Shown one piece after another: positions 45,633 through 54,010 of a DNA stretch of 64,000 nt. Both the position numbers and the translations under genes were made by a program. The DNA is from Isoetes taiwanensis (taxonomy: Eukaryota; Streptophyta; Lycopodiopsida; Isoetales; Isoetaceae). Below the pieces are notes generated by a model. It made no database searches and was not told the DNA's origin. It saw only the letters and a list, made by a program, of their open reading frames with translations. Location of the stretch: contig JAJEKV010000094.1 in the NCBI GenBank assembly GCA_021234155.1, forward strand, positions 1 to 64,000, given 5' to 3'. Numbering within the stretch: position 1 is the first letter of the stretch; every line of letters starts with the position of its first letter.

Positions 45633-46704
45633 ATGGCCAGAACCAAATCCACTGCCAGAGTTTGTGGCCCTTACGCTGAACAAATTCACTTAGCCGCTCG
45701 AGCAGCAGCTGCCCGCCCACCCCCTCGAGAAGAGGAAGTAGTTGAAGAAGAGGAGAACTTAAACAAGTGAGGGAAGAAGAGGAAGAATCAAGTGAAGAAC
45801 GGGGAGGTCGGAAGAAGAGCGGGCTAAGAAGAAGGATCCACTAGACCCACAACGTGGGAAGTACCGGCCAAAAAGGTATGAGACCCATAAGCAAGAAAGG
45901 CAAAGGAAAAAGTGTCGAATGGGCCTCGAGAAAGGAGGGAAAGAAAGAAAGGAAAGGGAGAAGGAGTTGAGAAGGCAAGAGAGGAGGACGAAGAGGAGGC
46001 AGGATAGGCCTAGGGGGACAATTAATATCGAAGAACCCCCTAGGGATGAAGAACCAACAGAAGAACAAGAGGAGGACGCTGAAGAAGAACAGGAGGAAGA
46101 CCCGGTAATTGAGAGATCAGGAGATGAAGCCGAACCCTCCAACCCCAATGCCCCTCCACCATATCCAATGTGGCCCAGGGCAGAGAAGAGCAAAAAGAAA
46201 CAAAAGCCGGGCGAAAGGGCATTCAAGTTGAGTCATGACGCCCAATTTGAAAGAAAGAAGGCGGCATATAAAATTTACTTTCGCCGATGGTACCTATACA
46301 ATGAATGGTATTGTAAACAGAATTTTCCAAGGACGGTAAAGGGGGGTAGACCCAAGAAAAATCAGCCGAAACCACCCCCACCATACCCCAGAGAACCCAA
46401 GAGGAAGCAACATGGCCCTAACTTCGGCCTCAGGTGTGTTTAGGGGAAATCGGCACTTTCAACATTGCACAAATCTTCTTATCATAAGGCACCCTTGACG
46501 GTTGCTAAGGGGAGGTGTTACTGAGGAATTCAAGGCAGTTATCGAAGTTCGCCTTTGATGGTTCGTGCCTTGCAGGAAGCTTCTGAGGCAGAGCTAGTAC
46601 AATTATTTGAAGAAGGTAACCTCCGTGCCATTCATGCCAAGAGGGTTACAGTAATGCCTAAAGATATTCACTTGGCAAGAAGAATTAGAGGGGCAAAGTT
46701 TTAG
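45633..46704 (+). pseudogene. Histone H3-like ORF of chromovirus 2
   Basis: The frame starts MARTKSTARVCGPYAEQIHL then AARAAAARPPP. This echoes the H3 N-tail (MARTK-x-TAR, then QLA-x-KAAR-x-S-A-P) with Lys4 and Arg8 kept but the Lys9 position changed. It continues as an acidic run (EEEVVEEEE), a Lys/Arg/Glu-rich segment (45919-46130), a proline-rich part and a Trp/Tyr-rich stretch (FRRWYLYNEWYCKQNF, about 46275-46325). The H3 core then follows in shifting frames: [40 protein letters not shown] (46417-46550), then [45 protein letters not shown]-stop (46565-46704). It therefore has an H3-like tail, an inserted middle region and an H3 fold, with the stop shortly after RIRG. At least four indels or stops interrupt it. 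Confidence 0.9.
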
Positions 46705-46850
46705 AGGGTATAAAAATTGCCTAAATTTTTTTGTAAAATTTGACTCCAGGGTGTTAAAGGGAAATTATAATGATGTTTAATGCTTATTAAAAATTATAAT
46801 ATTATTTTGGAAAAGTCAACCCGAGGAAAAAAAAAAGTCCACTCGGGTCA
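46705..46850. other. AT-rich spacer between the H3-like ORF and gag of chromovirus 2
   Basis: AT-rich and mostly non-coding. Its position matches the spacer at 37311-37490 of chromovirus 1. Confidence 0.5.
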
Positions 46851-47560
46851 CACCCAAGAATTTGGCAACTCCTATGGAATGAAGGATAAGGACATAGGAA
46901 AGGTAGCAACAGCAAATTTGAATGGTCCAGCCAGAATATGGTGGAAGGGATATGCAAAATCTAATAGACTGAAAAGAAACAATTGTAAGTTCAAAACTTT
47001 CAGTAAAGCATTTCGCAAGCACTATGTACCTCGATCACATACAAGCAGGCAGATTCAACAATTTTATAGGTTGGATCAAGGAAACTTAACCGTAGCCAAA
47101 TATACGGAAGAGTTCATGAGGCTACGATTAAATGTGCCAACAATAACAGAAAGGCAAGCCGTAGATGGTTACATTGAAGGACTAAACCCCAACATCAAAA
47201 GACTTGTGCGGGCCATAAACCCAAAAGGTTGGTTGGGAAGTTGAGGATAAAGCCTTAAGTTTGGAAGAAACTCCACAAACACTGGGCCAAAAGCAGGCAA
47301 CTATTCAAAGGACAAGTCAATAGCTCCATACACTCCAAGGCAGCAGGGAAATCAACCTGCTAACCAACAGTTTCAAGGGAAGAATGAAAGGAAAGGACCA
47401 TACAGAAATCAGGCAGCTCAAGGGTCTTCATCTGGCAGGTCAATCAAAAGCTTCCTAGACAGTATTCCAAAAGAAAAGAGGGATGAATGCATCAAGAAAC
47501 AACTCTGTTTCAGATGTTTCCAACCGGGCCACAGAACACATACATGTCCTTTCGTCATGC
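46780..47560 (+). pseudogene. Chromovirus 2 Gag with zinc knuckle
   Basis: 46780-47244 contains the retrotransposon gag core: NLNGPARIWWKGYAKSNRL, FKTFSKAFRKHYVPRSHT, IQQFYRLDQGNLTVAKYTEE and FMRLRLNVPTITERQAVDGY. After a frame change near 47242 it continues with a Gln/Asn-rich stretch and then the zinc knuckle LCFRCFQPGHRTHTC (about 47504-47548, C-x2-C-x4-H-x4-C). Gag forms the particle shell and binds element RNA. The start of the domain is not clear, because the frame begins inside an AT-rich stretch; a gag N-terminus may be missing. Confidence 0.88.
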
Positions 47561-48504
47561 AGGCAGCCTTAGCAGAGCTAGATGGATGGGAATCACCTAC
47601 TGAACAAGATGAAGATGATGATGATGAGGAAGCCCAAGATTACATAGATGGTGAGTGTAAGATTTGTGCAGCTATTGAGACTGATAATGTTGCAAGTCAG
47701 TCCACGGTCATCTCAGCTGATGCTATAATAGATGATAAACCGTATGTAATTCTAATAGACACGGGTAGTTCACACAATTTTGCATCTCCTAGACTGGCAG
47801 CATTATTGAAGTCAAAGACCATGAAATCTAAACCCAGACCAGTCAGCATGGCAAATGGGGCAATTCGACATACAAAGGGAAGAAGAGTTAATTTCGACGT
47901 CGGATTGACCGGAATTAAGTTCACCATGGGAGCTGAGGTAATGGATATTGGCAAATATGACTTGATAGTTGGAATGGAATTCCTCAAACCAGCTAAGGCA
48001 ATCATTGACTGCGACAATAAAGAGATAGCAATCACAGCACCAGATGGCAAACGAATAGTGGTCAGAGGTAAGGAAATTCCTTCAGTAATGCAGTGTATAA
48101 CTTTAAGCCAGTTGAATAAATGCAATTTAAAGAAGGAGATCGAATATATCCTTAGGCTAGAAGCAATTCAACCTGATAGTGAGAAAATAACACAGGAAGA
48201 AAGCATAGAAAAATTGCCTAAGCCTATTGCTAAAATCATAAGAGAATTCTATGATGTTTTTCCGGATGATATCCGAGAGCTACCACCCTATAGAGGTGTG
48301 GAATGTGAGGTTACTCTAGCCCCAGATGCTAAGCCTACTAGCAAGGCTCCTTACAGGATGAGCACACCGGAACTGGGAGAGCTCAAGAAACAGTTGAAGG
48401 AGTTGTTGGAAATTGGTTTTATAAGACCAAGTGTATCACCCTTTGGGGCACCTATTCTCTTCGTGAAGAAGAAAGATGGAAGTCTAAGAATGTGTATAGA
48501 TTAA
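47557..48504 (+). pseudogene. Chromovirus 2 protease and first half of reverse transcriptase
   Basis: The frame is open for 315 codons from 47557. It reads an Asp/Glu-rich linker, then the aspartic protease active site VILIDTGSSHNFASPRLAAL (about 47750-47805) with Asp-Thr-Gly intact, then MDIGKYDLIVGMEFLKPAKA. The RT start follows, with [60 protein letters not shown] and [13 protein letters not shown], where one frame change causes the stop at 48502. The frame is a direct continuation of gag and would be made as a Gag-Pol polyprotein. Confidence 0.93.
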
Positions 48505-49040
48505 ATGACTAAATAAACAAACGGTAAAGAATAAATACGCATTACCAAGGGCAGATGATCTAATGGATCAACTTCAAGGGGCAAAGATATTCTCCAAAAT
48601 AGACTTAAGGTCAGGGTACCACCAAATAAGAATAAAAGAAGAAGATGTTCATAAAACAGCTTTCAGAACACGCTATGGACATTGTGAATTTACAGTTATG
48701 CCATTTGGCCTATCAAATGCACCAGCAACGTTCATGAGGTTGATGAATGATATTTTTAGAGAGTTCTTGGATGATTTTGTAATAGTGTTCTTCGACGACA
48801 TCCTCATTTATAGTAAGTCAATCGAAGAGCATGATCACCACCTGAGAAAAGCATTACAGAAGCTAAGAAGGCATAAGCTATTTGCCAAATTTTCCAAGTG
48901 TCACTTTGCCACCCCCAAAGTTGATTACTTGGGGCATATTGTATCGCGAGAAGGCATTACCTTGAGATCCAGCAAAAATAGAAGCCATCATAGATTGGCC
49001 AGCACCAAGAAACATCCCTGAAGTAAGAAGTTTCCTGGGT
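48505..49040 (+). pseudogene. Chromovirus 2 reverse transcriptase, second half
   Basis: It resumes at [20 protein letters not shown] (about 48510-48565) and continues [17 protein letters not shown]-like sequence, [20 protein letters not shown], then [14 protein letters not shown] with the FFDD catalytic box (about 48780-48820) and [21 protein letters not shown] frame change near 48960 leads into the connection domain ([20 protein letters not shown], about 49008-49070). Catalytic residues are intact. Confidence 0.94.
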
Positions 49041-49593
49041 CTTGCAGGATACTACAGAAAATTTGTAAAGGACTTTGCTAAGTGGGCAACTCCTTTGACA
49101 GACTTCACAAAGAAACAGAAGGTAAAGAACTGGATGGACAATTGGATACAAGAAGTACAAGTTTCTTTTGATAAGCTCAAAAGAAGCCTTGACAACAGCT
49201 CAGTTCTAACCTTACGACCCGAAAAAGATAAACTTGTAGCTAAGCCCGATGCAAGCATGATTGCCAAAGTGGGGTACTTTATGCGGGGAAGGAAAGGTAG
49301 TTGCATATGATTCAAAAAAAAGATGAATGAAGCGAGAACAACGATATCCAGGCTCATGATCAAGAACTATTGGCGTAGTGAGAGCACTACGCATTTGGAG
49401 ACATTACTTGTTAGGAAAGAAGTTCCAATTAGACCTGAGATCATCGAGTTTGCAATACATATTCACACAACCACTTGTAAATTTGAGACAAAGAAGGTGG
49501 ATGGAGTTTTTAGAAGAATATGACTTTGATATAGTCTATAAGCGAGGCAAATTGAATGTAGTTGCTGATGCTCTCTCTAAAGTAGACCAATAG
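49041..49593 (+). pseudogene. Chromovirus 2 RNase H
   Basis: The thumb/connection ([20 protein letters not shown]) is followed by [16 protein letters not shown], corresponding to the first catalytic Asp region of Ty3-type RNase H. Then come IWRHYLLGKKFQLDL and EFLEEYDFDIVYKRGKLNVV, and ADALSKVDQ (49378-49593). Several frame changes occur between 49060 and 49380. The domain degrades the RNA strand after first-strand synthesis. Confidence 0.87.
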
Positions 49594-49672
49594 TCACAAG
49601 AACACCTTGCAATGCCATATCAACTTTGTCAAGTGAATTCGGCAGAAAATTGAGGAGGCAATACCCTCTAGT

Positions 49673-51163
49673 GTGGAGTTCCAACAGGTTTGGGCAAGCC
49701 TTTGCAAGGGCCTTAAAGGACAAACAAGGAAAGGGAACTTTAAGAATTATAAGAAGGAAGGCAAGCTTCTTTACCATAAGGACAAATTGTGTGTCCCGAA
49801 ACATGGGGGAGTGAGAAAATTGATTCTCAACGATACTCACAATAGCTTCGATTGCGAGGTCATGCGGGGCTTTATGAAAACTTACTTCAAGATAAGAAGT
49901 AGTTACTTCTGGCCAGGTATGAAGAAGGACATTGCCAATTATATTCGGCAATGCCAATTATGTCAACAAACCAAGGCCGAACAACTTCGTATTCCTGGAG
50001 CCCTAGAACCATTAGCAGTTCCAGATGCCAAATGGGAAATAGTGAGTATGGATTTCATCACGGGCCTTCCAAGAACAGCAAGGGGGCATGACGCGCTCAT
50101 GGTAGTGGTCGATAAACTTTCAAAGATGGCACATTTCTTGCCATGTAGAACAACAGACACTGCCCTAGATACAGCCTTGCTCTTCACTAAAGAAATTTTT
50201 AGACTCCATGGCATGCCTAGGGGAATAATATCGGATAGAGATCCGAAATTTATAAGTGCATTTTGGAAGGACTTCTTTGGAACCATTGGCACAAAGCTTT
50301 GTATGAGTACAGCTTATCATCCTCAAACAGATGGTCAAACAGAAAGAACAAACAGAATTTTGGAAGATATGTTGAGACATTACGTGTGGAACAAACAGAC
50401 GAAATGGGAGGACTACATATACTTGGTAGAATTTGCATACAATAGTACCAAGCAAGAATCATCACAGATGTCCCCGTTCATGATTAACTATGGATACCAA
50501 TGTCTCACACCTGACACGTGGCATAATCCGGTGTCAAAAGTTGAAGTTTCTCAACAAATGCTAGAAGATATGCAAGAGCTAGTGCAAGAAGTTCGAGAAT
50601 ATTTGATAGCAGCTAGAAGCCGTCAAAAGAGCTTAGCAGATAAGCATAGAACAGTGAGAGAATTTCAAGTTGGAGATAGCGTATGGCTAAAGATCAAAGT
50701 TAAGCAAGCCAAGCTTAGAATTGGAAATTGCAAGAAATTGGCACCAAGATGGGCGGGACCATTTAAAATTATTGAGAGAGTTGGAAATCAATCCTACAGA
50801 TTAGACTTACCCGCTCATCTAAAGGTTCATAAAGTCTTCCACGTTAGTCTGCTTAAGAGGCATACTCCAAAACCGGAAGAAATTTTGGAGACTCCAACTT
50901 TATTGGAAATGACAGAGGAACATGTTGAAATTGTTCCTGAAACCATCCTTGACAAAGCACTCAAGAAAACACGAAGATCGGAATTTCTTCAGTACTTAGT
51001 CAAATGGAAGCATGTGCCAGTAGAAGACGCAACTTGGGTATTGAAACGAGATTTAGAAAGACAATACCCAGAATTTATGAACCAATTCGACGGCCAAGTC
51101 ATCTCCGAAATGGCCAACATCGAATATATAGGTCTGCCATTGTTAAAATCTGTGATAGATTAA
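49673..51163 (+). CDS. Chromovirus 2 integrase with chromodomain, open frame
   Basis: A 496-codon open frame, the longest intact retroelement frame in the window. Residues 1-100 hold the zinc-binding region (MKTYFKIRSSYFWPGMKKDI, CQLCQQTK; the second His is less clear). Residues 120-225 are the catalytic core with D127 (VSMDFITGLP), D188 (IISDRDPKF) and E224 (GQTERTNRILEDM). Residues 330-400 are the GPY/F-type C-terminal domain (KKLAPRWAGPFKIIERVG, LKVHKVFHVSLLKRH). Residues 420-470 are a chromodomain (FLQYLVKWKHVPVEDATWVL). Chromodomains of this lineage are thought to direct insertion to chromatin marked by H3 methylation. The listed start is an in-frame ATG; the polyprotein would enter from upstream. 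Catalytic residues are all present. Confidence 0.95.
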   Translation: MEFQQVWASLCKGLKGQTRKGNFKNYKKEGKLLYHKDKLCVPKHGGVRKLILNDTHNSFDCEVMRGFMKTYFKIRSSYFWPGMKKDIANYIRQCQLCQQTKAEQLRIPGALEPLAVPDAKWEIVSMDFITGLPRTARGHDALMVVVDKLSKMAHFLPCRTTDTALDTALLFTKEIFRLHGMPRGIISDRDPKFISAFWKDFFGTIGTKLCMSTAYHPQTDGQTERTNRILEDMLRHYVWNKQTKWEDYIYLVEFAYNSTKQESSQMSPFMINYGYQCLTPDTWHNPVSKVEVSQQMLEDMQELVQEVREYLIAARSRQKSLADKHRTVREFQVGDSVWLKIKVKQAKLRIGNCKKLAPRWAGPFKIIERVGNQSYRLDLPAHLKVHKVFHVSLLKRHTPKPEEILETPTLLEMTEEHVEIVPETILDKALKKTRRSEFLQYLVKWKHVPVEDATWVLKRDLERQYPEFMNQFDGQVISEMANIEYIGLPLLKSVID

Positions 51164-51868
51164 ATAAGTAAGTGAATACTTTGTAGTTAGCAATGATAAT
51201 TACAAGGTATAGATTACAGTGTTCTAGATAAGTCTAGAAGAGAGTGTTGGCGATGATGAGATCATCCATAAGACGTTCTCTACGCCATTACGCACTGCAA
51301 GTGTACATGACCATAGGGGGGTCATGTAAAAATAAAAGTGATCATGGGCAATGAAGGATACAACTGCATGTTCCTAAGCTTAAACCAGAAACCATGAAGC
51401 ACAGTGGGGTGCATGATCAACGAAGGGAGATCATGCACAAGGTAGCTACCATCATGGGCAATGATAGAATCATCTTAAATGATTCTTAGCTTAAACCGTA
51501 TGACCATGATCGTATGCAGTTAGAATAAGGTATAGAAAATAAATAGGGGGGTGGTCCCCTTAAAACCACAAATTAAAATAAAACTAACGTAATGTGCTAC
51601 TCATTGCAGGGAAGTAAATTCAAGCAAATACGAGGGAGCGCATTACGAGAAGTTAGGAGTTAAGAATTTTGTTGATAGCTTAAACTCCTAAACTTAAATT
51701 ATGAATTGATGTGTCCAATTCATAATGTTTTGTTATAAATAAACTTGAAAATACTTATGTATAAGATTGCTAGGATATTCTCCCAAGCTAATTTTGTAGA
51801 AACATATATATCGGAAGTTATCGTTTCTTTTTATATATATAAAAATGCAATCTAAGTATAATTAAGTA
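51164..51868. other. 3' untranslated region of chromovirus 2, left of Helitron 1
   Basis: Non-coding. Between 51230 and 51540 the words GATCATGCACAA, CATGGGCAATGA and AGCTTAAACC recur, giving an irregular short repeat. It ends at the Helitron insertion site AAGTA|CTAG. Confidence 0.6.
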
Positions 51869-51897
51869 CTAGTAACGGTGCCCAGCGTTGCTGGGCA
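51869..51897 (-). other. Helitron 1, 3' terminal hairpin and CTAG end
   Basis: Minus strand: TGCCCAGCAACGCTGGGCA (perfect 8-bp stem, 3-base loop, 51879-51897), then CCGTTA and CTAG at the end, followed by T. This is the stop signal of rolling-circle transfer. Confidence 0.92.
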
Positions 51898-51980
51898 TTC
51901 GTTAGAAGTTTGTAAATGTTTTTATTGCAATAAGAAATGTGCGCAGTAAGCTTTTATTATTGGAATAGAGAAATATTCAA

Positions 51981-52014
51981 ACATAGTTATAGTGCCCAGT
52001 GCTGCTGGGTATTA
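51981..52014 (-). other. Second, internal Helitron-type hairpin (relic terminator)
   Basis: About 110 bases inside the true end lies TACCCAGCAGCACTGGGCA followed by CTATAACTATG on the minus strand. Stem and spacing are close to the terminal hairpin but one stem pair is changed and CTRR is not intact. It looks like an older or alternative terminator, bypassed when a new end was acquired. Confidence 0.75.
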
Positions 52015-52039
52015 GTACAGTCTAAGAAATCTATAGAAA

Positions 52040-54010
52040 CTAAGGGGCTATTTCATCCCGTAGAATTTCTTTGTAAACTACATTTGGAGTGAACCTCCTT
52101 TTGTTTTTTAGCAGTGCTCCTTGTCTTGAGGTTTCTTGAATGTATACCTTCACTCCGTGTTGTGTGGTGCACCTTGAGAATGCGACATAGAGCTGGCCGT
52201 GTGCGAATACTGGAGTTGGTAGGTAGATGCCAACGGAGGTCATTGACTGTCCTTGGGACTTGTTTATGGTCATCGAGAATGCAAGTCGCACGGGGAACTG
52301 CCTTCGCTTGAAGGGGAGGAGGTCGTTATCTGATGGCTCCAGTGTTATCCTTGGTATGAGGACCCGTGTTCCTTTGTAGGTGCCAGTGATTATTTCTGCA
52401 TCTATGATTCTTGGGTGCGCTTTGATTACACGGAGGCGGGTGCCATTGCGATAGAGCCGGCGCCGGGTTCATGTTTAAAGTAGGATGATGATGGCACCGT
52501 CCTTGATGTGCAACTTATGCGGTGGCATGCCAGAAGGAGTCAGGTGGTTGATGAACTCAATTGGGAAATCCCTTGTAGCATCTTCGCCTTCTGCAATGAT
52601 GGCATCTATACTCGTGTACGTATGGAGTTGTCCATTCAACCTTAGAAGGACCTTATCGTTGATTCTCAGCGTGTCTTCATTCTTTGGAGTCAAGATGGCC
52701 TTGTCATACAGTAGGTGCACATTTGCCTCTGTTATTTCCTTGCCGAAGATGCTGTCAATCAAGTCGTCTTCTACCACGCATTCTTCGGGTATCTCGACCA
52801 GGTCGCGATCGAGTCCTGACTCATTGTTCATCCGTTCCCCATTACCGAGTCGTAGCAGCCAATTTGAGAAGATTTGCTCGTCTTTTCCGACCCGCATGTT
52901 TTGTGTCAGCTTGTGGGTTTTGAAATTAATCCACAATGGGTTTCTCTTGACACACTTCGAGATGATTTACGTTCTTGTTGCATGTTTGATCCGCGAGGCA
53001 ATTGTTGTAGGAAATCGCCGCCGGTGAGCATTATCATTCCCCAAGCGGACTGTCATCTTGGCGTATCTCGCGTAGAACCCTATGTCGGCCGGTGGTGAGT
53101 GCTTGTGTATGTGTCATCCCCATTTCGTCCCATACCATGATGCTTGCCTTTCTAAGTACCTCGCTTGTTGGCTTGTTGCCGTAGTCGCGAGGTTTACCTC
53201 TTGTGTGAGGTTGAGTGGTAACTTGAGCGTCGAATGAAGCTGTTTGTGCTCCCTTCAAGAGGAGGTGGCAATGCACTGTCAAACTCTTGACACAACACCC
53301 GCCGCATCCTCTTAGTATCTGATCGGACTATTGAAGAGGAATGTCTTGCCCGTGCCTCTGGGCCATCCACATTGATACATGGGGCTTGATCTTTGGTGAT
53401 TGCATCGAGGATAATGTCGGCTATGTGCTTACGCTCTCTGTTGAGCTTTAGTAGTTTTCTTGCCCTTCTTTCAACTCCTTTTACGCATCGAAGGTGGGTT
53501 CATTTGGGAGATTGCCTAGAATGTCCATCCGTGGTTCTGGCGGTCCAAGTTCTTTGGCATGTCGCGACCACTCATCACGAAGATGTCGTCGATGTCCTTC
53601 GGTGCGTGGTTATAAGCCTGCTCTTGTGGCATCTTCCGTTGGTAGTCTTACGTCAAAATTTGTCCTTAAAAAGAGCTCCCATAGCGCATTGGATCTTGTG
53701 GGTCATTGTATAGGCAAATGAATGCAAATGTCGGCGTGAGCTGCAGAGCATCTGGAAGAGGTTTGCGTCTTGGCGTTTTCTCCCATTCGACATCGTCTTC
53801 CGATGTAAGCCCGAGCTCTTTGGCGACTTCCTTAAAAAGTTGAACATAGTTTTCCATTGGCCGGTGCGCATGTCTTGAAAGCTTGGTAGCGCCCTTGATA
53901 TGTAGCAACGGGGAGGCGTAGGTAGTAGTGGTCCACCGATCCTTAGGGCTCACATTGTACATCCGTGTGATGAGCTTGAATTTGCCCTTTGCCTTTCGGC
54001 CGGTGGCGTG
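52040..54010 (-). pseudogene. Helitron 1 Pif1-type helicase part of RepHel, frameshifted
   Basis: The helicase unwinds the strand displaced by Rep. In transcription order: RMYNVSPKDRWTTTTYASPL and SPLLHIKGATK (about 53960-53885), LFKEVAKELGLTSEDDVEWE, the Walker A GTGKTFLFN (about 53375-53350), IMVWDEMGMTHTQALTTGRH (Walker B region, about 53140), LTQNMRVGKDEQIFSNWLLR and LGNGE (about 52910), TPSGMPPHKLHIKDGAIIIL (about 52530). The last part is [19 protein letters not shown] and [13 protein letters not shown] (52290-52160), the conserved C-terminal motifs. At least five frame changes break the gene, the first within the last 40 codons of the Rep ORF. Confidence 0.9.

Noticed and set aside
45759-46226. 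A Ser/Leu-rich minus-strand frame resembling a membrane protein
   Set aside because: It is the complement of the Lys/Arg/Glu-rich part of the H3-like ORF; hydrophobic runs arise from the reverse of charged codons.
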